From contig NZ_KB892767.1 of the NCBI RefSeq assembly GCF_000373925.1, forward strand, positions 1-64,000: DNA of 64,000 bases, written 5' to 3'. This DNA is from Actinopolymorpha alba DSM 45243. GTDB taxonomy: Bacteria > Actinomycetota > Actinomycetes > Propionibacteriales > Actinopolymorphaceae. The position numbers and the translations under genes were made by a program. Positions 34,741 through 43,579 of the stretch are shown here, piece after piece (the first letter of the stretch is position 1; each line of letters starts with the position of its first letter). Under the pieces are notes generated by a model. It was not told where the DNA came from. It saw only the letters and a list, made by a program, of their open reading frames with translations, and did not search any database.

Positions 34741-35616
34741 ATGGCGTCGCTGGCAACGGCCGAAAAGAAGAGGCGCCCGGATCAGCGGGCGGCGTTCTGG
34801 CCGACGTTGGTCGTACTCCTCGGCGCGGTGTACTGCCTGCTGCCGGTCGTCTGGTTGGTCACCGCCACGACGAAGAAGTCCGGCGAGCTTTTCACGACGT
34901 TCTCGTTGTGGCCGAGTTTCACCGGAGGGTTCACTGACAACCTCGCGAAGCTCGCCTCGATTCGCGGCGGCGCGTTCTGGACCTGGTGTCTGAACAGCCT
35001 GATCTTCGCTGGTGGTGGGGCACTCCTGGCCACCGCCGTCTCCGCGCTCGCTGGCTATGGGCTCGCCAAATATCAGTTCCGGGGAAAGCAACTCATCTTC
35101 AACTTCCTGCTGGTCGGAGTGCTCATTCCCGGGGTGATCCTGGCCGTCCCGCAGTACCTGCTGCTGTCGAAGGTCGGGATCGCTGGGACGTACTGGTCGG
35201 TGCTGTTGCCGAGCATCATCAGCCCGTTCAGTATCTATCTCTGCCGGATCTACGCGACCGCGGTCGTGCCGGATGAAATGCTGGAGGCGGGTCGTCTCGA
35301 CGGGGCCGGAGAGTGGCGAATCTTTCGTTCGATCGCTCTCTATCCGATGATCCCGGGGTTGATCACCGCGTTCCTCCTGCAGTTCGTCGGGATCTGGAAC
35401 AACTTCCTGCTGCCGTTCATCATGCTGGCCGACAGCGAGAAATTCCCGTTGACTGTGGGCTTCTATTCCTTGATGAACCAGGGAAACGACCAGGTGAACA
35501 TCTACAACGTGGTGATCACCGGCTGCCTGGTCTCTGTCATTCCTCTGCTGGCGCTCTTCTTGTTCCTCCAACGCTACTGGCGCCTGGACCTGGTAAGCGG
35601 CGCGCTCAAGGGCTGA
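34741..35616 (+). CDS. Sugar ABC transporter permease (MalG type)
   Basis: A 291-residue permease with six helices and the EAA loop EMLEAGRLDGAGEWRIFRSI. ATG 34741 follows GGAGAAGGGTGAG directly after the MalF-type stop; the frame opening further upstream lies inside that gene and is not used. The N-terminal stretch MASLATAEKKRRPDQRAAFW is cytoplasmic. It pairs with the previous permease to form the translocation pore. Confidence 0.93.
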   Translation: MASLATAEKKRRPDQRAAFWPTLVVLLGAVYCLLPVVWLVTATTKKSGELFTTFSLWPSFTGGFTDNLAKLASIRGGAFWTWCLNSLIFAGGGALLATAVSALAGYGLAKYQFRGKQLIFNFLLVGVLIPGVILAVPQYLLLSKVGIAGTYWSVLLPSIISPFSIYLCRIYATAVVPDEMLEAGRLDGAGEWRIFRSIALYPMIPGLITAFLLQFVGIWNNFLLPFIMLADSEKFPLTVGFYSLMNQGNDQVNIYNVVITGCLVSVIPLLALFLFLQRYWRLDLVSGALKG

Positions 35617-35665
35617 GCGTCCCACAGCCCTGGCCAGCTGACTGAATCTCACCACGAGGAGAACG

Positions 35666-36619
35666 ATGTACGACGAAGCTTCGGCGACGCTTCCCCACGG
35701 AGCGTGGCCGGTGATGCTGACGCCGTTCAACGAGGACCGCTCCATCGACTGGAACCACGTCGACGAGATCACCGACTGGTTGATCGATCGCGGATCGGCG
35801 GGAATCTTCACCGTCGCCTTGTCGAGTGAGATGTACGACCTGACCGAGACCGAACGGCTCGCCCTCGCTCGCCGCGTGGTCGACTGTGCGGCGGGTCGCG
35901 TGCCGGTCGTGGCGTCGGCGGTGGCGTCCGGCTCGGCGACGCGGCAGAGCGAGGCGGTGAAAGCGATCGCCGACACGGGCGTCACCGCCGTCGTCCTGAT
36001 CTCCTCACTGGTGGCCAATCTGGCCGAGACCGAGGACCAGTGGCGTACGACGACGGAGGCGATCCTGGACGCCAATCCCGGCGTCGATTTCGGAATCTAC
36101 GAATGTCCGCTGCCGTACAAACGACTCTGTTCGCTTCAGAACGTCGCCTGGATGGCACAGACAGGCCGGTTCGTCTTCTTCAAGGACACCAGCCACTCCG
36201 TCGACGTCATGCGCGATCGGCTGGAGGTGATGGCGGGGACCCGGATGCGTTTGTTCAACGCGCAGATCTCGTCGCTGACCACGACACTCCGGATGGGCGC
36301 CGCGGGCTTTTCCGGATACGCCGCCAATATCTACCCGGAATTCGTCGCCTGGCTGTGCGAGCAACTCGCCGACGCCGCGGAGGAAGACATCCTGACGGTG
36401 CAACGCCTCCTGACTGTCGCCGAACACTCGGTCAACAGCCGGTACCCAACGTCGGCGAAGTACTTCCTGGCTGGAAGCTCCCGGCTGGATATCCGTCCAG
36501 TGAGCCGCTGGCGCCCGGAATCGATCGGGGACCACGAGGGCCGGCCACTCCTTGACCTCGCCGAGTACATCGCGAGCCTGGGCCTGCCAACCGGTGCAAG
36601 GGTTACCGGCCCTCGCTGA
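35666..36619 (+). CDS. DapA/NanA-family aldolase or dehydratase
   Basis: A 317-residue (beta/alpha)8-barrel lyase of the dihydrodipicolinate synthase superfamily. The N-terminus reads GAWPVMLTPFNEDRSIDWNH, the catalytic Tyr lies in FGIYECPLPYKR, and the Schiff-base Lys in FVFFKDTSHS. The GxxGE loop reads ALSSEMY instead of GTTGE, which argues against true DapA. Its place as last gene of a LacI-controlled sugar operon suggests cleavage or dehydration of a sugar acid derived from the imported sugar. An AGGAG-type site lies before ATG 35666. Confidence 0.88.
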   Translation: MYDEASATLPHGAWPVMLTPFNEDRSIDWNHVDEITDWLIDRGSAGIFTVALSSEMYDLTETERLALARRVVDCAAGRVPVVASAVASGSATRQSEAVKAIADTGVTAVVLISSLVANLAETEDQWRTTTEAILDANPGVDFGIYECPLPYKRLCSLQNVAWMAQTGRFVFFKDTSHSVDVMRDRLEVMAGTRMRLFNAQISSLTTTLRMGAAGFSGYAANIYPEFVAWLCEQLADAAEEDILTVQRLLTVAEHSVNSRYPTSAKYFLAGSSRLDIRPVSRWRPESIGDHEGRPLLDLAEYIASLGLPTGARVTGPR

Positions 36620-36655
36620 CAGGAGCGGGTGCGTACCGCTGGGTCGAGGTCGCCG

Positions 36656-37246
36656 TCAGCCGTTCTGGCCCTTGGCGCTGACAAGTCGCAGGTCACGGCC
36701 CTCCGCGAGACGGAAGCCAAGTCCTCTGACCGCGACGATCTCGAACGGCAGACCGGCCATCCGCAGCTTCGCGCGCAGCCGCTTCACAACGGACTGGACG
36801 GCGGCCGGACCCGGGAAGTAGGCGCCGTCCCAGCCGTGGCCGTACAGCTGCTCGTAGGTCCAGACCCGGCCCGGCCGGCGAGCCAGGCAGCCCAGCACGG
36901 CCAGCTCGCGCGGCGTGAGCTGCAGCGACTGGCCGTGCCAGGTCGCCTCATGGTGCACGAGATCGAGGTGCAGCGCACCGACCCGCACCACGGTCGCTGA
37001 GGTGTCCGGCGGATCGGCGACCGACTCCAACGACCAGCCAGTGTCGGCCTGCACGTCGCGGCCTCCGCGGCTGTCGTGCAGGTGGCCGAGGAACGAGCTG
37101 GCGCTGCCAGGATCGGCCGCCAGCACCATCACACCGACGCCGTCGAACAGCCCGGCCAGCCGGCTCCGCTCCTCAGGAGCGGCGGCAATGCAGACAACCA
37201 CCGGCGGCGGCGAGCCGTCAGCACGATGGTGGCGGGCGGTGTCCAT
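36656..37246 (-). CDS. OmpR-type winged-helix regulator lacking a phospho-acceptor
   Basis: A 196-residue protein. The C-terminal half is an OmpR/PhoB winged helix (LQLTPRELAVLGCLARRPGR, AVQSVVKRLRAKL, AVRGLGFRLAEG). The N-terminal 90 residues begin like a short receiver (PPVVVCIAAAPEERSRLAGL) but have no Asp pair and no phospho-Asp strand, so phosphorylation control is unlikely. Its start overlaps the end of the TrmB-like gene by 29 bases, which implies a joint operon. The target is probably the divergent secreted-protease gene or another local gene (inference). Confidence 0.8.
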   Translation of the reverse strand: MDTARHHRADGSPPPVVVCIAAAPEERSRLAGLFDGVGVMVLAADPGSASSFLGHLHDSRGGRDVQADTGWSLESVADPPDTSATVVRVGALHLDLVHHEATWHGQSLQLTPRELAVLGCLARRPGRVWTYEQLYGHGWDGAYFPGPAAVQSVVKRLRAKLRMAGLPFEIVAVRGLGFRLAEGRDLRLVSAKGQNG

Positions 37247-38063
37247 GACGTCCTCTCTCGGGTGCGGGCCGCGACTCCAGTGGCTCCGAGCGCTCCCAGA
37301 TCGTTTCGAACAGGAAGCCCAACGCGGCCGCGAGTTCGCGGTTGCGGACGATGATCGCGACGACCCCGGTCACCCCCGGTGCCACCAATGGCATGAGGAC
37401 GGTGTGGCCGTCGAAGAGCGCGAACTTCATCGGCAGTTCGCCGTCGTAGACGCGAGCCTGCTCCCCCTCAGCGAGCCACGCACTGAGGTTGCCGGCGACC
37501 GACGGGTCGTCCAGGGCGGCACTGTCGTAGATCGCTCGGGCACGGACTCCCCGTCGCAGGGCCTCCTGCTCGGCCTGGTTGACCCCGCCGACCTGGATGG
37601 GGCCACGGACCACGATGTCGATCGTGTTCTTCGCCGCCGACTGGAGCCGGTCGAAGCGTTCACCGATCAGCTTCGGTGTACGGAGGATCTCGACGATCTC
37701 GCCGACCTCGGTGCCAGCGCCACTCCGCTCGAAGATCTCGCTAAGGGCGGGAAGGGCGTCTTCGGCATGGCGTTCGCGGCGATCGAGCTGGGCACGGTCA
37801 CGTTCCAGCAGTCCGCCGAGGGCATGCTGAGGAGGGACCGGGTGGTAGCGACTGCTGTAGCCGGCGCCTGCGGCGATGAACCCCTTGTCGACCAGTGAGC
37901 GCAGGACGAGATACAGGCTGCTGCGGGACGTGCCGGTGCGGTCAGCGATGGTGGCCGCCGCGAGTGGTGACTGCCCGAGGAGACAGAGGTAGACCCGCGC
38001 CTCGGTCTTGGAGAGTCCGAGCTCTTCGAGTGCTGGCTCGAGGTTCATCAGGCCGTTCCCCAT
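37218..38063 (-). CDS. TrmB-family transcriptional regulator
   Basis: A 281-residue regulator. The N-terminal winged helix reads LEELGLSKTEARVYLCLLGQ then SPLAAATIADRTGTSRSSLY, typical of TrmB/MarR-like proteins, followed by a coiled coil (ERDRAQLDRRERHAEDALPA). The C-terminal half is a PLD-like effector domain (EILRTPKLIGERFDRLQSAA, VVRGPIQ). It lies divergent to the large subtilase gene, with about 200 bases between them, and overlaps a winged-helix gene downstream. Control of the protease is a fair but untested inference. Confidence 0.87.
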   Translation of the reverse strand: MGNGLMNLEPALEELGLSKTEARVYLCLLGQSPLAAATIADRTGTSRSSLYLVLRSLVDKGFIAAGAGYSSRYHPVPPQHALGGLLERDRAQLDRRERHAEDALPALSEIFERSGAGTEVGEIVEILRTPKLIGERFDRLQSAAKNTIDIVVRGPIQVGGVNQAEQEALRRGVRARAIYDSAALDDPSVAGNLSAWLAEGEQARVYDGELPMKFALFDGHTVLMPLVAPGVTGVVAIIVRNRELAAALGFLFETIWERSEPLESRPAPERGRHGHRPPPSC

Positions 38064-38205
38064 GGGGTGCCATCCTGGCCCACAAGATCCACACCGGGCA
38101 ACACGTTCTCCACTTGTTGGACGACGTCTTGCCCAGGAACTGCCCCGGCACCGCCCGGGTTCTGCCGTCCTGCCGGCCTAGGGTCCACCGCACGGAGAGG
38201 TAGTT

Positions 38206-38246
38206 CCGGCCCCACGGGCATTGCCCGTCTGGGCCCCACCCCCACC
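38206..38246. repeat. Hairpin repeat, copy A (about 41 bp)
   Basis: A sequence beginning CCGGCCCCACGGGCATTGCC and ending GGGCCCCACCCCCACC, with a core stem ACGGGC/GCCCGT. A close copy lies at 56613-56652. Here it lies 20 bases before the subtilase start, so the hairpin is in the mRNA leader just upstream of the ribosome site. Confidence 0.6.
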
Positions 38247-38265
38247 CCGCTCAGGGAGGTAGCAC

Positions 38266-41200
38266 GTGGACAAGGTGCGTCTACGTGCGGTCCGGTCGCT
38301 CGTCGGTGGAGTCGCGGCAGCAGCGTTGCTGGTCGGCATGGGCCCGATCACGACCGCCACCGCCACCGCCACCACGCACACCGGCCGGACCAGCACGCCG
38401 GACCCGAAGGACAAGATCAAACCGAAGCTCGAACAACGCCTGGCCGCCGACCGTCCGGCGAACTTCTGGGTGCGCTTCACCGCCACCGCCGACCTGTCGC
38501 GAGCCAGCGCGATCAAGGACTGGAACGCGCGGGGTACGGCGGTCGCCAAGGCACTGCGGGACGTCGCCCAGACGAGCCAGCGAGACGTCATCGCCACCCT
38601 CAAGGACGAGGGCGTCGACTACCAGGCGTTCTGGGCCACGAACGCGGTCTATGTCCGGCAGGGCTCGCTCGAGCTCGCCGAGCGGCTCGCGGCCGAGGCG
38701 GAAGTCCAGGCGTTGTATCCGACCACGGCGTACGCCGTACCCAAGCCGGTCAATGGCAAGGACGTCAACGAGGTCGACGACGTCGAGTGGGGCATCGCGA
38801 ACATCAACGCCGACGACGCCTGGTCGCAGTACGACGTCCGGGGTGAGGACATCGTCGTTGCCAACATCGACACCGGCGTGCAGTACGACCACCCTGCCCT
38901 GGTCAACCAGTACCGCGGTAACAAGGGCGACGGGACCTTCGACCACAACTACAACTGGTTCGACGCGGCCGGCGTCTGCGGTGACGCGCCCTGCGACAGT
39001 TACGGGCACGGCACCCACACGATGGGGACGATGGCCGGCGACGGCGGGTCTGGCAACCGGATCGGCGTCGCCCCGCACGTCAAGTGGATCGCGGCGAACG
39101 GCTGCTGCCCGAGTGACGCGGCGCTGATCGCGTCCGGCCAGTGGATGCTGGAGCCGACCGATCTCGCCGGTGAGAATCCGGACGTGAGCAAGCGTCCCCA
39201 CATCATCAACAATTCCTGGGGTTCGCAGGTCCCGTCGAACGACCCGTTCATGGAGGACGTCACCGACGCCTGGACAGCGTCGGGCATCTTCAGTAGCTGG
39301 TCGAACGGCAACAACGCACCGGGCTGCCTGACGAGCGGTTCACCGGGTAGCCGGACCGCGAACTACTCGGTCGGCGCGTACGACAACACGAACACGATCG
39401 CGTCCTTCTCCAGCCGTGGCGCGGGCCAGGACCGCGAGATCAAGCCGAACATCGCAGCCCCCGGTGTGAACGTACGCTCGGCAGTGCCGGGCAGCGGCTA
39501 CCAGAGCTACAACGGGACGTCGATGGCCGCACCGCATGTGGCCGGCACCGTCGCGTTGTTGTGGTCGGCGGCGCCCACCCTGGTTGGCGATGTCGCCGGG
39601 ACCCGCGCGCTGCTCGACCGGACGGCTGCCGACCATCCCGACGACGAGTGCGGTGGCACCGACGCGGACAACAACGTGTACGGCGAGGGACAGCTGAACG
39701 CACTAGCCCTCCTGGACGCCGCGCCCGTCGCCGAGACCGGCACTCTGGGGACGACCGTCAAGGACGGTGGCACGGGCGACCCGATCGCCGGTGCGAAGGT
39801 CAGCGTCACCGGCCCGGTCAACCGCGAGCGGACCACCAGCGCCGACGGCAGGCTGTCGCTACCTCTGCCGGTCGGCACGTACACCGTGACCGTGTCCTCC
39901 TTCGGCTACGCGGACGAGACGGTCAGCGTCGAGGTCACGAGCGGCGGGACCACGTCCCGCACGATCGGGCTGCGGGCGACGCCCAGGGTCACGGTCACCG
40001 GCCGGATCACCGACGGCTCGGGTCAGGGCTGGCCGTTGTACGCGAAGCTCACGGTGGCCGGCATGCCCGGCGGGACGTTCATGACCGCGCCGGCGACCGG
40101 GCGGTACTCCCTCAGCCTGCCGGCTGGCGCGACGTACACGCTCACGATCGACCCGGACTATCCGGGCTATGAGACGGTGACCGACAAGGTGACGGTCGGC
40201 TCGACGAGCGTCACCCACGACATCGCCGTACCCGTCGACGCCCAGGCCTGCACGGCTCCCGGCTACCACTACACGTACGACGGGGCGTTCGCGGACTTCA
40301 CCACCGGGCTGCCGGCAGGGTGGAGCGTCGTCGACAACAACGGCAGCGGCGAGGTGTGGCGGTTCGACGACCCGTACGACCGCGGCAACCGCACCGGCGG
40401 CGACGGAGCGTTCGCGATCGCCCAGAGCTCCGGGCACGCGACCCTCGACTCGACTCTTTCGACTCCGGTGGTCGACCTGCGTGGCCAGCGGGCGCCGGAG
40501 ATCAGGTTCCGCCAGGACTTCTACCCGCTCGTCGGTGTGAGCGAGGTCGACCTCAGCACGGATGGTGGGAAGACCTGGGAGAACGTCCTCCGCCAGACGA
40601 CGAGCGCCCGCGGGCCGGTCGAGAAGGCCATCGCGATCCCGCAGGCAGCCGACCAGCCTGACGTGCGGGTGCGGTTCCGATACTCCAACGCGCAGTACAA
40701 CTCGCGGTTCTGGCAACTCGACGACATCGTGGTCGGTACGCGGTACTGCTCGCCGAAACCAGGCGGCCTCGTGCTGGGTCACGTGCGTGACCGCAACACC
40801 GGCGATCCCGTCAACGGCGCCACGATCAGCAGCAAGGAGCGCCCGCTGGAGACGGCGGAGTCGCGGGCCACGCCGGACGACCCGAACCTGCCGGACGGCT
40901 TCTTCTGGATGTACTCCTCGCTGACCGGCAAGCGGGAGTTCACCGCCGTGGCCGACAGCTATCAGACCCACACGCTGAAGGTCGCCGTGGTCGACGGCGG
41001 GGCGGCTCAGCCGGCGTTCCGGTTGCCGGCCGGGCGGCTCTCGGTGAAGCCGGCCGACATCGTGGCGACGGTCCGCTCGGGCCGGACGACGACGGGGACG
41101 TTCGTCGTGACCAACACCGGGTCGGCGCCAGCCAAGGTGGAGTTCAGTGAGGGCGCCGGAGGCCGGGTCCCGCTCGCGGCCAGTCGTACGCCCGGGAGCG

Positions 41201-42390
41201 GCGGGAAGGCGAGCACCGCCGCGGGGAGCGCCACCGGCGACGGCCCTGAGGTCGTCCGTCTCAAGGGTGACTTCACTCCCCTGCCGTTCGCGCGGGCGAA
41301 GTCCGCAACCCGGGCGGCCGGGTCCGGTCCGGCGGCCGGGCCGTGGATCGACCTCGCCAACTACCCGACGCGGATCATGGACAACCTCGTCAGCGAGCTC
41401 GACGGGCGGATCTACTCGGTCGGCGGCGTTGACGGGATCGACGTCACCGCCAAGGGCTTCCGCTACGACCCGGCGACGCGGGCCTGGACCGAGATCGCGC
41501 CGCTGCCGCAGGGCCGGGAGAACCCTGCCGGAGCGTTCATCGACGGCATCCTCTACGTGACCGGCGGGTGGGAGCCAGGGCCCCGCTCCCTCAAGACCAC
41601 GATCGCGTACGACCCGGCGACCGACACCTGGACCTCCCGCGCGTCGGCACCGGTGGCGACCGCCGGCGCTGGTCGGGCGGTGCTCGACGGCAAGCTCTAC
41701 GTGATCGGCGGATGTACGAACGCCTGCGACGGCCAGGACGTCCAGCGTTACGACCCCGCCACCGACACCTGGGAGCTGCTCGCGGAATACCCCAACCCGG
41801 CCGGGCACCTCGCCTGTGCGGGCATCGACGGCAAGATCCTCTGCGCCGGCGGTGTCAGGCGAGGCGGCACGGTCTGGAAGAACACCTACGCCTACGATCC
41901 GGCGGCCAACACCTGGACGCGGCGGGCTGACCTGCCCCTCCCGATCTACGGCTCGGCCTCCACCGCGTCGTACGGCCAGCTGCACGTCTCCGGCGGCACC
42001 ACGGGCGAGGTGATCACCAACGAGGGGTTCAGCTACGAGCCGGACACCGACACCTGGTCCGGGCTCCCGCCGGCGCGCACCATCGCCTACCGGGGTGGGA
42101 GCGCCTGTGGCCTCTACCGCGTCGGCGGATCAGTGGCCAGTGGGTTCGTACCAACGGTCGCGGCGGAGGTGCTGCCGACCTACGGTAACTGCGCTCCCGT
42201 CGACCTGGCGTGGCTGTCGCTCGACACCACGTCGGTGACGCTCGGCCCGGGGAAGCAGGTGCGGGTACGGGTACGACTCGACGCCGGGGACACCTCCCCT
42301 GGCGCCCATCGGGGCGGGGTGTGGATCAAGGAAGACACGCCGTACCTCGTCGAGCCGGTGAACGTCACGATGACCGTCGCACCGCGCTAG
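38266..42390 (+). CDS. Secreted subtilisin-like (S8) peptidase with carboxypeptidase-regulatory-like and Kelch-type repeats
   Basis: A 1374-residue exported protease. Its signal peptide is about residues 1-36. An I9-like prodomain follows (about 50-165). The S8 domain has D202 in ANIDTGVQYDHP, H248 in SYGHGTHTMG and S419 in NGTSMAAPHVAG. Two beta-sandwich carboxypeptidase-regulatory-like modules follow (about 490-570, GTTVKDGGTGDPIAGAKVSV, and 575-650). A MAM/concanavalin-like segment covers about 670-830 and another regulatory-like module about 840-925. At about 1020-1310 is a six-bladed Kelch propeller (repeats of RYDPATxTWxxxAxxP). The last 55 residues (SLDTTSVTLGPGKQV) form an Ig-like tail. 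GTG 38266 follows GGGAGG. It probably digests external protein and binds surfaces by the propeller. Confidence 0.93.
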   Translation: MDKVRLRAVRSLVGGVAAAALLVGMGPITTATATATTHTGRTSTPDPKDKIKPKLEQRLAADRPANFWVRFTATADLSRASAIKDWNARGTAVAKALRDVAQTSQRDVIATLKDEGVDYQAFWATNAVYVRQGSLELAERLAAEAEVQALYPTTAYAVPKPVNGKDVNEVDDVEWGIANINADDAWSQYDVRGEDIVVANIDTGVQYDHPALVNQYRGNKGDGTFDHNYNWFDAAGVCGDAPCDSYGHGTHTMGTMAGDGGSGNRIGVAPHVKWIAANGCCPSDAALIASGQWMLEPTDLAGENPDVSKRPHIINNSWGSQVPSNDPFMEDVTDAWTASGIFSSWSNGNNAPGCLTSGSPGSRTANYSVGAYDNTNTIASFSSRGAGQDREIKPNIAAPGVNVRSAVPGSGYQSYNGTSMAAPHVAGTVALLWSAAPTLVGDVAGTRALLDRTAADHPDDECGGTDADNNVYGEGQLNALALLDAAPVAETGTLGTTVKDGGTGDPIAGAKVSVTGPVNRERTTSADGRLSLPLPVGTYTVTVSSFGYADETVSVEVTSGGTTSRTIGLRATPRVTVTGRITDGSGQGWPLYAKLTVAGMPGGTFMTAPATGRYSLSLPAGATYTLTIDPDYPGYETVTDKVTVGSTSVTHDIAVPVDAQACTAPGYHYTYDGAFADFTTGLPAGWSVVDNNGSGEVWRFDDPYDRGNRTGGDGAFAIAQSSGHATLDSTLSTPVVDLRGQRAPEIRFRQDFYPLVGVSEVDLSTDGGKTWENVLRQTTSARGPVEKAIAIPQAADQPDVRVRFRYSNAQYNSRFWQLDDIVVGTRYCSPKPGGLVLGHVRDRNTGDPVNGATISSKERPLETAESRATPDDPNLPDGFFWMYSSLTGKREFTAVADSYQTHTLKVAVVDGGAAQPAFRLPAGRLSVKPADIVATVRSGRTTTGTFVVTNTGSAPAKVEFSEGAGGRVPLAASRTPGSGGKASTAAGSATGDGPEVVRLKGDFTPLPFARAKSATRAAGSGPAAGPWIDLANYPTRIMDNLVSELDGRIYSVGGVDGIDVTAKGFRYDPATRAWTEIAPLPQGRENPAGAFIDGILYVTGGWEPGPRSLKTTIAYDPATDTWTSRASAPVATAGAGRAVLDGKLYVIGGCTNACDGQDVQRYDPATDTWELLAEYPNPAGHLACAGIDGKILCAGGVRRGGTVWKNTYAYDPAANTWTRRADLPLPIYGSASTASYGQLHVSGGTTGEVITNEGFSYEPDTDTWSGLPPARTIAYRGGSACGLYRVGGSVASGFVPTVAAEVLPTYGNCAPVDLAWLSLDTTSVTLGPGKQVRVRVRLDAGDTSPGAHRGGVWIKEDTPYLVEPVNVTMTVAPR

Positions 42391-42398
42391 CGTCCGCA

Positions 42399-42460
42399 GC
42401 CGCGACTTGTCCGAAGGAACGTCCCCGATCCCAGCGGGGAAACTTCGGACAAGTCGCGGC
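42399..42460. terminator. Long inverted repeat between convergent subtilase and rnhA genes
   Basis: Perfect 18-base arms GCCGCGACTTGTCCGAAG and CTTCGGACAAGTCGCGGC enclose an inner stem TCCCC/GGGGA. The structure fills the gap between the two convergent stops, so a bidirectional terminator is likely. The right-arm sequence recurs at 42922-42939 on the other side of rnhA. Confidence 0.75.
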
Positions 42461-42467
42461 CGTGCGA

Positions 42468-42899
42468 TCAGCTGGTGCCGTTACGGGCCGCCTCGACGGC
42501 GAGCCGATCGACCAGGTCGTTCATGGGGTCGCCGCTATGACCCTTCACCCATCGGAACGTGAGCTCGGCCTCGCGGGCAAGGTAGATCTCCACCATCGGC
42601 CGCCACAGATCCTGGTTGGCAACCGGCTTCCGGGCCGCGTTGAGCCAGCCAGTCCGTATCCACGCGTCGAACCAACGCCGGCGGAAACAGTTGACGACGT
42701 ACGTCGAATCACTCACCACAGCGATGGGCCCGCGGTGAGCTTCGAGCGCCCGGAGGACGGCGGTGAGCTCCATCCGCTGGTTCGTGGTCCGCGGCTCCGC
42801 GCCGCTCGCGTAGGCACCACCTGGTATCGCCCAGGCCCAGCCGCCTGGACCGTCTGGGTTACGCAGGCAGGAACCATCGGTGAAGACCGTCGTCGACAT
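42468..42899 (-). CDS. rnhA: Ribonuclease HI
   Basis: A 143-residue enzyme that cuts the RNA strand of RNA-DNA hybrids. The acidic active site is complete: VFTDGSCLRNP (Asp), QRMELTAVLRAL (Glu), VVSDSTYVVNCF (Asp) and GDPMNDLVDRLA (Asp). The His-containing loop reads VKGHSGDP. ATG 42899 fits the family N-terminus; the frame is open to 42944. The gene is flanked by copies of the CTTCGGACAAGTCGCGG motif. Confidence 0.95.
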   Translation of the reverse strand: MSTTVFTDGSCLRNPDGPGGWAWAIPGGAYASGAEPRTTNQRMELTAVLRALEAHRGPIAVVSDSTYVVNCFRRRWFDAWIRTGWLNAARKPVANQDLWRPMVEIYLAREAELTFRWVKGHSGDPMNDLVDRLAVEAARNGTS

Positions 42900-43276
42900 C
42901 CCGTCAGCATCCCACCCTGGACCTTCGGACAAGTCGCGGTCCACCCGGCGACCACGCCGGCGCTGGACTCGTACGGAAGCTACTCGAGGAGTTCGCAGCC
43001 GTACGCCTCGAACAGCTCACGCAGCATCTCCGGACTCCGCTGCCCACCGGAATGCAAACCACCTGGGATCGCCGGGAACTCCGGCCGCACCGGTCCACTC
43101 AGCCATCACCAGGTCGGAACCGGCGGGTGCGAGTGTCCGCCCGGCCAGGGGTACCGCCGAAACATCGGCCCGCAATGGAACAGACACGCCTGTCCTCCAT
43201 CGATCGGCCGCCAGTTCCTAGCACCCTAGAGTGTGAATCGGCTTGACCGCCTTCGTGGGGACGGCAAACTTGGGGC
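42900..43276. other. 377-base region upstream of rnhA and the DUF2087 gene
   Basis: No firm gene. It holds a third copy of the 17-bp rnhA-flanking motif (42922-42939). On the minus strand a 36-codon frame (42980-43090, GTG start, ending MLRELFEAYGCELLE) looks protein-like but is unmatched to any family known to me; it may be the tail of a decayed gene. The rest should contain divergent promoters for rnhA and the DUF2087 gene. Confidence 0.4.
42922..42939. repeat. Third copy of the CTTCGGACAAGTCGCGG motif
   Basis: The string CCTTCGGACAAGTCGCGG lies just upstream of the rnhA start. The 17-base core is identical to the right arm of the inverted repeat at 42443-42460. Here it is flanked by TGGACC and GGTCCA, so it can form its own small hairpin. 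Confidence 0.7.
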
Positions 43277-43579
43277 GTGCCTAAGTGCGGGCTGACCCTT
43301 CCACCCGAGGCCGACCCGGCGACGCAGAAGCTGTTCCGCGCGTTCGTCCGCGAGGGGCGGATCGTGACGATGCCAGCCAGGTACGCCAAGCGCCGGACGC
43401 TGCTGGACCACGTAGCGAGGTTGTTCGAACCTGGCGTGCGCTTCCCCGAGAAGGCTGTCAACCAGACCTTGCTCCAGGTGTACGACGACCACGCCGAGTT
43501 GCGTCGGCTCCTGGTCGACGAGGAGTTCCTGACCCGCGAGGATGGCGTCTACTGGCGGTCCGGCGGCGCGGTCATCTAG
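43277..43579 (+). CDS. DUF2087-domain protein
   Basis: A 100-residue protein made almost wholly of a DUF2087 domain: FRAFVREGRIVTMPARYAKR then RTLLDHVARLFEPGVRFPEK, VNQTLLQVYDDHAELRRLLV and YWR near the end. The fold is thought to be a winged-helix-like unit, often fused to ArsR or other regulators; its function is not known. This copy stands alone. The stop codon shares CTAG with the stop of the convergent amidohydrolase gene. Confidence 0.88.
   Translation: MPKCGLTLPPEADPATQKLFRAFVREGRIVTMPARYAKRRTLLDHVARLFEPGVRFPEKAVNQTLLQVYDDHAELRRLLVDEEFLTREDGVYWRSGGAVI

Noticed and set aside
39859-41985. 708-codon open frame on the minus strand opposite the subtilase gene
   Set aside because: It is antisense to a gene with a complete catalytic triad and recognisable repeats; the translation is Arg/Gly/Val/Asp-rich with no motifs, typical of shadow frames in high-GC DNA.
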